This document shows, one piece after another, positions 32,850-44,351 of a stretch of DNA of 64,000 nucleotides. A program made the translations under genes and the position numbers. Position 1 is the first letter of the stretch. Each line of letters starts with the position of its first letter. Where the stretch lies: assembly GCA_963556195.1 (NCBI GenBank), contig OY744520.1, positions 9,104,991 through 9,168,990 of the forward strand, written 5' to 3'. The notes under the pieces were generated by a model. It searched no databases. It was not told where the DNA came from and was given only the letters and a program-made list of their open reading frames with translations. The stretch is from Sepiola atlantica (taxonomy: Eukaryota; Mollusca; Cephalopoda; Sepiida; Sepiolidae).

Positions 32850-34757
32850 TTCTTCCTGATCTCTTGATCACACATGGTGCAGGGTGGCGGTGGCCTTTTG
32901 ATTCCTGGGACATGCACCTCAGTTTCATCTTCTGAATCGTCTTACGAAGTTTCCGCTTCCGAACCCCCGGATTCATTCTCGTGGGGATCACTGGTGCTGC
33001 CGATTAATAGTTCAATGCCAGACGACTCATTATTTTCCCCAGTGGTTAAATGGTCCGCCCCAAAAGCATCGCGGAGATCGCGTATGTTACGTGGGATTCC
33101 CTCAACCAGGACAAATTGCTAACTGACTGTTGTGAAGTTGTTCCACAGTAAATAATAAATAAAGGAAGTCAAGTCGAGGTTTGGTTTAACAAAAGTATTA
33201 ACAAAGTAAGAAAGTGACTAGCTCTTGGCTAGACAGTTACAAGGTGGTGCTTTGTCTTCTGGTGACTCGCACTATTTATAGTGACAACCGGTGTAGTTTC
33301 TCCTGTGTAAAAACGGCCGGTGTAACACTGACCATGCCAGTTTCTCGTCCCCGTTTGAATTTGGTGTTTTTCTGGCAGTTTCACCCAGACATGATCTCTC
33401 ACATAATATGGCCAGTCTATCTTCTTGTCAAGTGACTGCACAATGTCGATTGCTTTTATTAGAGTCCGGTATGTGTAGATGGAGACACGCCATCCTTCAG
33501 CGTAATATTGTACCAGTATGTTGGTTCCCCAACAGCACACTTTATCCTGGCAGCAATCCTCTTTATGTTACGGTGGCTTCTTTTAGCGATTCCATTGTAT
33601 CATTGTACGTGAGCACATTGCAACCTCAATTGAACTCCACATTCACATAAAACTGTCTTACTTGCTGACTGCAAAATTCTGTGTCGTTATCGGCCAAAAT
33701 CTTATGCGGTGCTCCCTTTTCGTAAAAGACAGACAATAGTTGTCGAATAACGCTTGCCAGGTATTGGCGTGCAATTGGTCGCACAACCACAAAACGGGTT
33801 GGTTCACAGTCGATGAGAGTAAGAAAGTGGTTTCCATTATAATGTGTGATATCCTTTCTCACCCTTTGCTATGCGTCACTTGCTTTCAGTCGTCCTTTTC
33901 AACACCGCGATGGTGCTGGATCAATTGACTGACACATCTCACAGTGCTTGATGACTTGTTTCACCTCTGATTTGGCCACTGTAGGGTTTACGCGCCTCAC
34001 GAAATATAGAGTTCTATTGATACCTGGATGTCTGCTCGGTGTGTGGATGTTTGCTATCTGATTCTGACTGATCGCGCTCACTGTAGCAGCGCATGTTTGA
34101 TGAACAGGCTCGGCACACACCTTTATTGCATCGTACTATTCGCGAGGCACTCGTGCCAGCTGCTCAGCAAGGTTGCAGTATGACGGAACCAATGTTACGC
34201 TGACTACCAGGTTATACTCGCAGATTAGACTCTTTAATGTGTCTAACCTTCGTCTGATCAATATCTCGCTTGCTGCTTTGGTGCGTATTCTTGTTTTCCC
34301 AGTCAGCGTGTCGGACATTCAGTGATAGACGCAAAGATAGTCAGTATACAAGTGCAACTTCTTTGCCTGCCACTGTAGTGCTAGGTTAACACTATTCATC
34401 ACATCATCTAACTCAGCAATGTTGATGTACTGGGTGGTGTTCGCAGGCCGCAACCAACTTTGGTTACCGCATTCGCCCTGAGGTTTATTACACCTACTGC
34501 AACACGAAGCCAACCACCCACTAGCAGGTGTCCTACGAGTTTTCCGCACAAGGAAAAAATTGTCCTACTCGTGAGAACTTCAGAGATGCCGGGAATCACA
34601 TTTCTTCGCCTCGATCGCAGTGTGCCATCCTCCCCTCTGACTTCCAGGTCCAGTACGCGTGCTCTGTCTCCAAGCCGCTCTGGGTATTTGCACGTTAGGC
34701 TGAACTCTGCATTTTTGGCTCTAATGTGCGTCGCCGACTTGACATCTTCATTGATAT
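32850..34757 (-). pseudogene. RNase H, integrase and C-terminal tail of Gypsy B
   Basis: Minus-strand frames: RT thumb/RNase H start (34755..34400, 'SRTIFSLCGKLVGHLLVGG'); RNase H (34549..34319, 'INIAELDDVMNSVNLALQW', 'LHLYTDYLCVYH'); RNase H end (34318..34136); integrase zinc-binding HHCC (34120..33899, 'HTPSRHPGINRTLYFVRR', 'IKHCEMCQSIDP'); integrase core start (33862..33626, 'GNHFLTLIDCEPTRFVVV', 'LADNDTEFCS', giving the two Asp residues); C-terminal part (33540..33335, 'DHVWVKLPEKHQ'); and a tail with 'GVRKRKLRKTIQKMKLRCM'. Several frame breaks. Gypsy A has lost most of this segment. Confidence 0.8.
33128..33327 (-). mobile_element. Solo LTR (200 bp) nested in the integrase of Gypsy B
   Basis: On the minus strand it starts TGTTACACCGG and ends CTTCACAACA. 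The target duplication CTGAC lies on both sides (33123..33127 and 33328..33332). It has a TATA-like 'ctataaatagtg'. The first 95 bp match 48133..48225, next to the U2-like segment. It splits the Gypsy B integrase between '...LPEKHQIQTGTRNWHGQ' and the tail beginning 'GIPRNIRDL'. Confidence 0.9.
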
Positions 34758-34758
34758 A

Positions 34759-36028
34759 CGAGGGGCGTTCAATAAGTATTGCCCCTGACCCATTTCCAAT
34801 CGCAGTGGATTAATGAAACTTGGCACAGTTATTAGTCTTTCTCTAGATAGGAACCACCCAGATTTATGCATTTCTCCCATCGTTTGATGCAGCTTTGGAC
34901 ATCGTTTTAGTAGAACACCCAAGGTTGGTTCTCCAACCACGTCGTAACTTCAGAAATCAAGGCTGCGTCATCTGGGAAACGCTTTTCTTTTCAAAAGCAA
35001 CTTCATGGCTGGGAAGAGATGAAAGTCAGAAGGTGCAAGGTCAGGAGAGTAAGGGGGATGGGGGAGGATTTCATAATCACACGCCCGTGCTTCTGATCTG
35101 GAGACATGCGAGTTGTGGACCGAAGCGTTGTCATGCAAGAGGAGGATAACTTTTCTGATTATGATAGTTTCTCTTAATTTGATCAAAGGTGAAGTGTAAT
35201 AGACTCTTGTAATTGTGTACCCTTTGCCAGGAGATCTATCATCACTACTCCGTCTTGGTCCCAGAAGACTGTGAGAATAACCTTGCCAGAGGAGGGTTGA
35301 ACTCTTGCCTTCTTTGGATGTGGTGAGTCACAATGCTTCCACTGCATTGACTGGGCTTTGGTCTCTGGATCATAGTGATGGATCTAAGTTTCATACTGTG
35401 TAATCAGTCTTTTGAAAAACTCATCTTCTTGGCACATCTCCAAATTCATCCTCGAGCACTCGACGCGTTCTTGCTTCTGGAAAGGTGTGATCAACCTGGG
35501 AATCCATATGGCAGACACCATATGCATATGCAAATACTCATGAATGATAGTTTCCACAGATCCTGTTCTAATTTTGACCTCTTGGGCTATTTGGCGAATA
35601 TTAATGAGTCGAAATCCAAAATGGCAGCCTCAACTTGACGAACAGATGCCTCATCAATGGCAAAAGAGGGACGAACAGGTCTGGGAGCTGTTTCCACAGA
35701 CTTCCTGCCATGTTTGAATTCACGATGCCAGCGTTTTACAAGGTCATATTATGGGGCATCATCACCATTAGTTTTTTTCATTTCATCAAAAGTCTCCTTT
35801 GGTGTGCGTCCTTTCAAATAAAAAAACCCCGGATCACTGCGCGACACTCAACTGGCTCCATTTAACACCTGGCTCAGTTCAAACACCTGTAAACTAGAAA
35901 CCACAATCAGTTCAGAGCTGTTGTTTGCAACATAACACATACAGACATAAATAATAACTCATGCAAAATTTAATCTAGATAAGACAATTGGAAGTCGGTC
36001 AGAGGCATTACTTATTGAACGCAATTCG
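34759..36028 (-). mobile_element. Mariner B, nested in the reverse transcriptase of Gypsy B
   Basis: 1270 bp with terminal inverted repeats 'cgaggggcgttcaataagta' at 34759 and its decayed complement ending at 36028, flanked by TA on both sides (34757-34758, 36029-36030). Transposase fragments on the minus strand match those of mariner A: C-terminal 34940..34759, DDE part 35186..34968 ('HDNASVHNSHVSRSE', 'HPPYSPDLAPSDFHLFPAMK'), the middle near 35230-35420, and the helix-turn-helix start near 35860. Frameshifted and inactive. Confidence 0.92.
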
Positions 36029-36029
36029 T

Positions 36030-36500
36030 AAATGTCGTCAACGTACGCCGATGTTGCTTTTTAGACGGTCACCTCTTATGATAACACAGCACTAACGATG
36101 GTCTCCATGATCTGCGGGTCCACATTCAACTAAAAACCAAGTCTGGTCAGGCAGAATCTCTTGCCGCGAAATACCACCGTCTGGAATGGCCGTAAAGTTT
36201 AGTCGACTCTCACCTGCAGATAGGCCTTCCTCAGATCAAGCAATGATACATTCGATTCTTTTCTGGCGCCACTTCCTTTAACTTGCTTGCACAGACATCA
36301 GCATCACCCGTGTAAGCCTCTATATATTGATTGCGCTCACGGTAGTCCATTGATTTGTTATGCTGTACCACTGCAATTAAAGGGATAAGACCTTTTGGTG
36401 GTCCAAGCTCTTGGTTGGAATACGGGATCAACCAGCCATCTTTGATCCAAGCGTCAAGCTCTTGTTCATATGCGGCTCTAACGTTCCCAGTTAAGAAGTA
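36030..36500 (-). pseudogene. Reverse transcriptase of Gypsy B, N-terminal and palm part
   Basis: 36431..36231 gives 'ELGPPKGLIPLIAVVQHNK', 'MDYRERNQYIEAYTGDADV'. Continuing toward 36030: 'VSLLDLRKAYLQVRVD', 'LRPFQTVVFRGKRFCLTRLG', 'LNVDPQIMETIVSAVLS' and 'AYVDDIY' at the mariner boundary, with several stops. The palm aspartates (LLDL..., YVDD) remain recognisable. Confidence 0.82.
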
Positions 36501-36559
36501 TTCTGTGACGCTATTCCGTAGCTAGATTGATACGTTATTCTCCGTCCATTTCCACGACT

Positions 36560-36795
36560 CAGTCTAGATTTTTTAGCGTTGATCATACTCCACCTTGAAG
36601 TGTATCCGATCAATACAAAGTGCGGCACACACCGGTGCTTTGGAGAATTTCACAGTCCCAACTGGTGTAATGAGAACACAACCCAGTGCCTTGATAGCGT
36701 CATATCCGAGCAGTAGGTCGAAGCCCAGTATGTCTTTACGTGTCACGAGGATATCGACCTCAGCGGATACACCAGAGTCCGTGCAAATCGTGGTT
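36560..36795 (-). pseudogene. Aspartic-protease C-terminal part of Gypsy B
   Basis: The minus-strand reading has 'DSGVSAEVDILVTRKDILGF', 'DLLLGYDAIKALGCVLITP' and 'VGTVKFSKAP', the second half of a retropepsin with its conserved L-L-L-G-x-D segment. The active-site half is missing beyond the junction with Gypsy C. Confidence 0.65.
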
Positions 36796-36800
36796 TATAT

Positions 36801-37700
36801 ACATTCGAAAAATTAGCTTTCGGAGTGAAAATCGCGCCAGCCATTTTCCAACAAGTTATGGATACAATGCTGTGCAGACTGGATTTTGCGATAGGGTATC
36901 TTGATGATATTTTGATTAACAGCAAAGATATCGAACTACACAAGAAACATGTAAATCAAGTGTTTGCGAGAAGCCAAGATTATGGGTTCAAAGTAAAAGA
37001 AGAAAAATGTGAGTTTTTCCTGAAGAAAATAAAATACCTGGGTCATGTTATCGATAAGGATGGCAGAAGGCCGGGTCCAGAAAGGGCTACCGCGATAAAA
37101 AACATACCGGCGCCAGAAAACGTCACGGCATTACAGAGTTTCCTGGGGCTAGCAAATTACTACCAGGCCTTTATCCCAGAAATGCATAATTTGCGCGCTC
37201 CATTAAATGAGTTATTAAAAAAAAGATAAAACCTGGGTGTGGACACCTGAATGCCAGGATGCGTTTAATAAAATTATAGAAAGTCTTACGTCAGAGTTAT
37301 TTCTAACACATTACAACCCAGAATTGGACATAATCTTGGCTAGCGATGCTAGTTCATATGGTTTAGGAACGTGTATCCTATATATAATGCCGGATGGGAC
37401 CCATTGCACATGCATCTAAGACCTTGCTCCCAGCGAATAAAAACAGTATTCTCAAATCGAGAAAGAGGCAATAGCAATAATATTTGCGGTAACAAAGTTT
37501 CAGCGATACATACATGGTAGACGATTTAATTTACAGACAGACCATAAGCTGCTAATTACAATTTATGGATCTAAAAAAGGCCTCCCGGTATATACGGCTA
37601 ATAGGCTACAAAGATGGGGAACTATCATATTAAATTACAACTTCAAAATGCAGCATTTGCCTTCAAATAAAATCTATCATGCAGATGGGTTGTCGAGACT
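36801..37700 (+). pseudogene. Reverse transcriptase and RNase H of Gypsy C
   Basis: 36825..37229 carries the palm and thumb: 'APAIFQQVMDTMLCRLDFA', catalytic 'GYLDDILINSKDI', 'FKVKEEKCEFFLKKIKYLGH', 'LQSFLGLANYYQAFIPEMH'. After a one-base break, 37237..37419 gives the connection and RNase H start 'WTPECQDAFNKIIESLTSE', 'DIILASDASSYGLGTCIL'. A stop follows, then 'YSQIEKEAIAIIFAVTKFQR', 'RFNLQTDHKLLI' and 'NKIYHADGLSRL'. Residue order and spacing match Ty3/Gypsy pol. Few disruptions, so younger than Gypsy A or B. Confidence 0.88.
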
Positions 37701-37730
37701 AGTGCCAACACAGAGACTCTAGAAGACACA

Positions 37731-38990
37731 GTGATCGCGTCCCTTCAAACAGAAGGAGATTTTAAAGAGATTTTGTGCAACGCAGTGAGAGAGCTCCCGG
37801 TGACGCTATACGACATAGAAAAAGAAGCTCACGAGGATGAATTTATCACCAGCACAAAAATGAAAATGGTAGATAAGGATGTACATGTGGCAAAGAGTTT
37901 CTTACTCTGTGATGAGGTACTCGTGCACAATGAAAGGATGGTCATGTCAGAAAAAAACTACGAAAAAAAAATTCTAAAAGATTTTTATGTTGGCCATCCA
38001 GGGATAAGCAGGATGAAGGGTTTAATGAGTGTTGTGTAATAGCCAGATAGGGATGATGACATTGAAAAAGCAGTAAAACTGTGTAAAGGCTGTGCCTTGG
38101 CGGCAAAAGCACCGCATATAAAACATAGCCCATGGACGAAAACCGACCGTCCATGGGAAAAATCCACGTAGATTTCGCGGAACTACTGGAAAGCTTTTAC
38201 TACTTAATCATAGTCGACAGTTTTTCTATGTGACCTGAGGTACTATGTTGCAAGAGTCCTACGTCGGAGGTTACGATAAGATTCCTACATGAACTATTCG
38301 CTCGTTTTAGGGTAGTGGATTGTCTGGTGAGTGATTATGGGACGCAGTTCACGTCATCAGATTTTAAGGAGTTCTGCGCGACGTTTCAAATCAGACATAT
38401 AACGACTCCCCCGTATCATCCTAGATCAAACGGCCAAGCGGAACGTTTTGTAGACACATTAAAAGAGCACTATAAAGGTCGGTGATACTCCTAAGAAGAA
38501 GGCTTTGCAACAATTTCTGCAAGTATATAGAATTACTAAAAACGTAAACGTACCATCTTCATTATCTCCCGCAGAGATGATGTTTGCGCGGAAAGTGAAG
38601 TCCGTGTTTGATAAGTTACTACCTAAATAAAATAATTATAATCAAATCTCTACGGTACCGAAGAAAATATACAGCCCAGGAGATAGGGTACACTTTAAGA
38701 TGTTCAAAAACAACGCATCGTTCTGGGAACCCGTTACAATTGAAAAGAGGATCGGGTTGATGGTCTATATTATAAAAGGACCACAGTTCTCGTATAAGAG
38801 ACATCTGAATCAGATCAGAAAAAGACTATCAGATGACACTGACAGCTCTCCACAAGTAGAAGACGTGATGGACGTGATATATGACACTTTTAATTTGCCA
38901 GCACCCCAGGTAGCTCAGAAACGGCAGCAAAATAGAAAACGAATGGCTCCGGACTACATAGAGATAAACCCGAAAAGGAAACGTTACTAA
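37731..38990 (+). pseudogene. Integrase of Gypsy C
   Basis: 37731..38039 holds the linker and zinc-binding start ('LKDFYVGHPGISRMKGLMS'). After a stop: 'CKGCALAAKAPH', 'WEKIHVDFAEL' (first Asp), 'VSDYGTQFTSSDFKEFC' (second Asp), 'PPYHPRSNGQAERFVDTL' (Glu). Then 'SLSPAEMMFARKVKSVFD', 'YSPGDRVHFKM', and an open C-terminal frame (38700..38990) ending in 'NPKRKRY'. Two or more stops or shifts interrupt it. Confidence 0.85.
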
Positions 38991-39034
38991 GACTCCTGAA
39001 GAGGTAAGTCTTGGAAGGGGAGGTGTTATGGTGC

Positions 39035-39273
39035 CCTACAATTTCGTCTTTTCCATGTGTTGCGATGGTTACATCAGGCAAAGGTTGAGATTGAATTCGA
39101 AATGCTGTGGCACAAAGACATACAGAGAATCATCTGCAATGTTGTGTTGGGGTCAAAGGAATCCTGGAGTTATTTTACGTTGTTGTGGAAAGATTATCTA
39201 CAACGCCAATACGCATATTTGTTTCAATAATATGACCAGAATAAAACGAAAGAAAGTTGTAATTTGCAGATAA
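39035..39273 (+). pseudogene. Galaxin-like copy 3, 3' part of exon 2 only, fused to Gypsy C
   Basis: From the Tyr-Asn-Phe of repeat two to the stop, the sequence is almost identical to copy 1 ('CCDGYIRQRL', 'KCCGTKTYRESSAMLCWGQR', 'IKRKKVVICR'). The first 31 residues of exon 2, the acceptor and exon 1 are missing; instead the start of a Gypsy LTR lies directly upstream, and an ATG at 39028 happens to open the frame across the junction. Without a signal peptide it would not be secreted by the usual route. AATAAA lies at 39323..39328. It is a broken gene or, less likely, an LTR-driven fusion transcript. Confidence 0.8.
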
Positions 39274-40600
39274 AATGTACATATGTATATATGACATGTT
39301 TAAAAAAATTGTTTTACATGAAAATAAATTTACGTACGTGATGAAAAGATATTTTAGTATTGTTAAAAATGTGGTTCATCTAAAAAACGCATGTTATTAT
39401 CATTAAATGATTTTATTATTATTTATTTTGTTTTTAACGATTTAATTTTAATATTCACTAAACTATGTTTCAATTCAAATGGGTGTTGTTCTCTCATTTT
39501 ATTGATAAACTAAAACAGTAAATCGAAGTCGACCTCTGATATCGATACTCGTTATCGAAACGGATTTTTTAAACAAGATTGAACGCCACAATTTTGGTTA
39601 GAACTTTGGAACGAATGCTTCCTGCGAAAATCTTCTTTTTAGAATGTTCTTACAAATTGTATTCAACTAATTCCGAATATAACAAGATTGTTCAGAGGTA
39701 TCTTAGAAACAATAACAATGGACTTTTTAAAACAATATTTAACAGTTTTGGTGAAAACCTTGGAAACTAATGCTTTTTAAGTAAATCCGACATTCCGGCA
39801 ATGCTTATTCAGAAAACTGTTTTGAGAAAGTCTTTTCAAGTTTCACCCACGTTATTTCTATCATGTTCCGCCCGTGTGCTCAATCTTCATTCAAACGGTA
39901 AGGTAACTTTTTTTTAATATAACATGTTCCTACCTCACGCTAAATTTTCATCTAAATCGTAACCCAAACTTATTTCGAATATAACATGTTCCTACCTCAC
40001 GCTAAATTTTCATCTAAACCGTAACCCAAACTTATTTCGAATACAACATGCTTCCGTCTGTCCAATCCTCGTGACCCTAAACTCCAGCGCTCAACAGGAA
40101 AATACACTAAAATGTATCAAGAGGAATCTTATAATAATACCAATATAGCTGACCATTTTAACTGGAGATTACTAAACTTTTCATAAAACTCTGAGCCTAG
40201 GATTCAAGCACTTCCCATCTCTCTATTCCTTTTACATATTTCAGTCCACATTTTGTTTCACGGGGTTCCATTTCCCTTTATGTATTCTCATTTCCCGTAT
40301 CGGTCTTGATTTCCCTTCGCAGATCCCCATTCGCATCCAGATATCCCAATGTCCTTTTTACAAGGAATGACATTTAAAACTGAAAACGCTTGTATTAAAG
40401 AATACAGAAAATGTGTTCGGCACCGATTGGATAGTTATATTTAAATTGCGAAGTATGTCAGTTAATTAATTCTGTCCTAAACAAAATATTACATAAAAGA
40501 TTTAAAAGCCAGTGTTTAGGAAAAAAATGTGCCCTTTGCTTCTTTACCACAAATAAATGACTACCTCGACATACTAGAAAGAAAAACAAATTGGGGTTGA
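39274..40600. other. 3' flank of galaxin 3; no gene
   Basis: Collinear with the flanks of copies 1 and 2 ('gtggttcatctaaaaaacg', 'gtaaatcgaagtcga'). It contains about two and a half 61-bp-family units at 39900-40060 and the 'cttccgtctgtccaat' segment seen at 22434. The rest is unremarkable AT-rich DNA. Confidence 0.6.
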
Positions 40601-42542
40601 CAAAATTGAGTACAGTCAATGGACTTCACAGATCGTCTATGTGAAAAAGAAGTCAAGGGAGATCCGAGGCTGAATCGATTTATCGACGAAGTTTGATGTT
40701 GCACCCAAAGATTATCACTATACTTTACCAAGCTCCGAAGAATTTTTCGCGAAACTAACTGGATGAATTCTTTTTTTTAATAGACCTCTGTAATGAGTTA
40801 GTCAAAAAGGATAGAATAGAATGAGTTTAAGAAGACTGATTTTGCTTGAAGAAATCTAGTCTCTACGAGAAACAATGGCTGACTAAAAAGAGAAAGAGTG
40901 ATCAAAGGAAGTAATTCAATTCCGAAGCATAGAAGAGGATAGAAGAGTTCTCTTTTCATCAAAACCTCAATGACACATGTCTCTAAATACCGGTGGAGGA
41001 AGAATTTTCTAAATTACTTTGCATCAACAACCATCATGGGTTGTAAAAGTTCGAATGTCTACTGTTCTGAGTCAAGGTCGCGTCGGCAATCTTTTAATAA
41101 ATAATGTACATTATGCTGAACGATATTGACTTCGCGGTTGCATATTTGGACGAAATTTTGATGAACAACAACAATATAGAACAACATAAGGAACTTGTTC
41201 ATATATTATTTTCAATAATTCCGAAGAGAAGATTAAATGATTAGTACAGATTATCAGCAAAGATGGCAGAAATCCAGACCCAGAACAATCAAGAACATTC
41301 CAGACCCAGAACTAGCTGCCACAATCAAGAACATTCCAGCTTCCGAAAACGTCTTATTCTTCTTAGGACTGAAACACTACTACCAAATGTTCACATCTTA
41401 TATGTACAACTTACGTACACTTTTTAACGAAGTTCTGAAAAAGAACTGGAAGTAGGGATCTAAATGCGAGAACCTATTCAGCAAAATAAAAGAGGTCGGA
41501 CTTTTTTCTCATGAAGACCTGGCCATTATAGTTGTTAGCTACGCTAATTCATCAATGACATCGGATCATGTATTCTGAACAAGATACTAGATTGATCTCA
41601 CAAATCACTTGCAAACGCATCGAGGACGCTTTTTCCCCAGAAAAGAACTCTTCCAAAATTAAGGAGTTGTTCGGGATTATTTGCGCAGTAACAAAGTTAC
41701 ACCACTACATTTACGGTAGACACTTTACATTGTAAGCGGACCGTTAACCATTACTTACAATCGTTGGTTCTAAAAAACAGGGTTGCCTGTCCATGCAGCA
41801 AATAGATTGCGGAGATTGTGAACAATCTTTTAAAATTATTATTTGAAAATAGAGTTCTTACCGACTGTCAAAATTAATCTCGAAACACAGAGGACCTCTT
41901 GAATATGCTGTTATCGCCTCGCTACGAACAGAAAGAGAATTAAAAACAACATTATGCAACATCCCGACTAAATCAAAGGAGGAGAGGTAAGCTATGAGTT
42001 TATCAGGCAAACCACATTCATAATTTGTTAAATATGTTCTTCCTATGCGACGAGGTACTGCTATATAGTGAGCGAGTCGTTATTTCCACAACGCCACAAA
42101 GGAGAATCATGAAAGATTTCCATGCTGGTCACCCAATGAATTACAAGAATAAAAAGCCTTATGCGTAGTTACGTGTACTGGTTGAACAGGAATAAGGATA
42201 TTGAATACATCGTAAAATCCTGTAAACGCTGTGCTTTGGAAGCAAAGGGAACCCAATTAAATATAGTTCTTGGCCTTAAACGGATCGACTATGATACCAA
42301 GTATATATAGACTTTGCAGGCTCGTTAGACGGATTCTATGTCTTATAGTAGTAGATAGGTTTTCGAAATGGCCCGAATTCTCAGATGTTGAAATCTGACT
42401 ACAGAAATTACAATTAATCACAGATTTGGAGTAGCTGATTGTCTCGTTTTCAGCAATGGAACACAATTTACGTTCAGTGACTTTAAGAATTTTTGTGCTC
42501 CGATGAACCCGCAACATTGGTGCGTCCTCGACAGAAATACCC

Positions 42543-42870
42543 TCAACTAACCCGACAAGCAGCAAAATCCCACCTCTTCACTTAAGAGGTCGTCAGCTAC
42601 CGGAAAGCTTTCTACTATAATAGTTTCTTCCCTCAAGCTGCTAGCGTTTAGAATGTCCTCCCTGTTTCCTGCTTCCTTGATTGTACTAACATGCAGACAT
42701 TTAAATGTAATATAAACAGGCATCTCGCTGATCAACGCACTACTTAAGATATCCCTGTAGGCATGATCTATAATTCACAGTAGCCGCTTAGTTATCAGTG
42801 GCAATGTGCGTTGTTGGTGGCGAATAAAAGTTAAAAAAAGAAAGAAAAAGAACATTTGAAAATCAGCATC
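42543..42870 (+). mobile_element. LINE 3' end inserted in Gypsy E
   Basis: The translation has 'SYRKAFYYNSFFPQAASV' and 'SCFLDCTNMQTFKCNINRHL', the C-terminus of the non-LTR reverse transcriptase family seen at 45760, 54300 and 63400. It ends in non-coding sequence and an A-rich tail ('gttaaaaaaagaaagaaaaa') at 42828-42850, as expected for a 5'-truncated retroposition. Confidence 0.7.
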
Positions 42871-43458
42871 TTAATATCACCGAGGTCCAACGGATAGATT
42901 GAGCGTTTCCTTGATATGCTGAATAGAGCTATGAAGAAAGCTATGAGTATACATACAGGAAAAACCCTACAACAGTTATTTCAGGTGTCGATAACACACC
43001 ATCATCATTAATCCCATCCGAGGTAATGTTTACGCGTAAAATCAGGTCTGTGTTGGACAATCTACTCCCCAAACAAAGAAAACTCAGACGAACAAACACT
43101 GTAAAAAAATGCTATCAACCCGTAGAGAAGGTTTTTTCCTAATGCTTTCTTATAATAAATTTTTCTGTGAAGTGGGTACTATTGAGAACAGAGTAGGAAA
43201 TATTATCTATATAATTAAAGCTCCCAGTATACTCACAAGAGACATATGCACCAAATAAGAAAACGTCTGCCGCACGATACTGACATCTGTTCTTCTGAAG
43301 AGGAAGAAATCATGGATGTGATTTACGATACTTTTGATATGCCCTGGAATAATAATGCTGTTTGAAGAGGAAAAGGAAAATGACGGACATTATCGTCGTT
43401 AACCTAAAAGAAAAAAAAGTTTTTTTGAGATTCCTGTAAGTTTCTACTTAGGAAGAAT

Positions 43459-43633
43459 TGTTATGGTAATTTGCCTAGACACGAATGAACTCTCCTATGT
43501 ATAAATAGCAGCAGTTCTTAGAAGTCAATATTACAGCTTAGACGTTTGTATGTTTTGTTCTATTGTTCTTTGTTCATATAATTGTTTAATCACTTCCTCT
43601 CTTGTGTCTTTATTTTGTGTTCCAAACAAAGCC

Positions 43634-43637
<4 letters not shown>
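43459..43637 (+). repeat. LTR of Gypsy E (family C/E), about 179 bp
   Basis: Starts TGTTATGGTAATTTGCC after a purine-rich tract; TATA-like 'gtataaatagcagcag' near 43500; runs to about 'aagccata', where (TA)n begins. A partial relative is at 61372..61513. Confidence 0.75.

Positions 43638-43669
<32 letters not shown>
43637..43669. repeat. (TA)n microsatellite
   Basis: TA run at the right end of the LTR. Confidence 0.9.
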
Positions 43670-43671
<2 letters not shown>

Positions 43672-43729
43672 ATCAAATATAAACCAAAGTAAAAACTTTT
43701 AGTAGATGGAACCTATTGTGAAGAGGATT

Positions 43730-44160
43730 AGCTCAATATACGAGATAGAGCAATTGTAGAGATAGAAGAAAAAAGAGTGATAAATATGCGACGATTGTCC
43801 AAATTTATTTCAAATTTCAATTGTTCAATGCAAGATGTATTCAGTAATAAACTAGTGTTTATTATTCTTTCCTTAAGCCAAGGCTTTTCAAAGATCGAAA
43901 TCTTATCATCAGAGGAGAAATACAGATGGATAAGTTGGCTTTCGAAAAAACCAAAGTTCAAATATTTGAAAAATATGAAACTTATTATTCAAGGAATTTT
44001 TGTTAAAAAAACGCAGTGAATGTAAAGAAAAATTCCGTGAAAAATATATGCAGATTGTCCGGGTGGTAAATTTCCGTTGAAAAGAAGTCAAATGTGAAGA
44101 AAACTCTTTGCGTGGGAGCAGTGTGGAGAAAGTGCTCAAAATATAGGTGAGTCCAGACGA
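43730..44160. repeat. Dispersed block duplicated at 60820..61260
   Basis: About 400 bp nearly identical to the later copy ('ccaaggcttttcaaagatcg', 'ggataagttggctttcgaaa', 'gtccgggtggtaaatttccg'). Both strands carry open frames of about 65-80 codons that survive in both copies, but no domain is recognised. It lies upstream of galaxin 4, and its twin lies upstream of galaxin 5, each next to (TA)n and a family C/E LTR. Confidence 0.8.
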
Positions 44161-44178
44161 ATATTCATCACTCTTTTT

Positions 44179-44180
<2 letters not shown>

Positions 44181-44271
<91 letters not shown>

Positions 44272-44351
44272 GATTAATCAAATTAATCAATGTAAATTGA
44301 TAGAGCAAATCAATAAAAAAATCTATTAATTAATGCATAATATGTATAAAC

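Larger units (their letters stand above)
32392..36795 (-). mobile_element. Gypsy B: decayed minus-strand element with nested mariner and nested solo LTR
   Basis: 3' LTR 32392..32848 (on the minus strand it starts TGTAGCAACC). In element order upstream of it: protease end and reverse transcriptase (about 36800..36030), mariner B (36028..34759), reverse transcriptase thumb and RNase H (34757..34140), integrase (34120..33335), a solo LTR of another family (33327..33128), and the basic C-terminal tail (33122..32850). The 5' end is lost where Gypsy C begins (about 36796-36801). It starts at the same flank as Gypsy A and carries the mariner at the same site. Confidence 0.87.
36796..39034 (+). mobile_element. 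Gypsy C: truncated plus-strand element fused to galaxin 3
   Basis: It starts inside reverse transcriptase at about 36801 and runs through RNase H and integrase to a polypurine tract ('ggaaggggaggtg') and the first ten or so bases of a 3' LTR (TGTTATGGT at 39024). The LTR is then replaced by galaxin coding sequence. The LTR family is the same as at 43459. The 5' half of the element is absent. Confidence 0.85.
40600..43637 (+). mobile_element. Gypsy E: heavily decayed plus-strand element related to Gypsy C
   Basis: Runs from early reverse transcriptase to a recognisable LTR. Blocks: 40610-40760 ('QIVYVKKKSREI', 'DVAPKDYHYTLPSSEEFFAK'), 41100-41170 ('FAVAYLDEILMNNN', with YLDE where YLDD is expected), 41280-41450 (thumb), 41500-41870 (RNase H), 42010-42540 and 42880-43420 (integrase and C-terminal pol). 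A LINE 3' end interrupts the integrase at 42543-42870. LTR start TGTTATGGTAA at 43459. Stops and frameshifts throughout. Confidence 0.8.
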
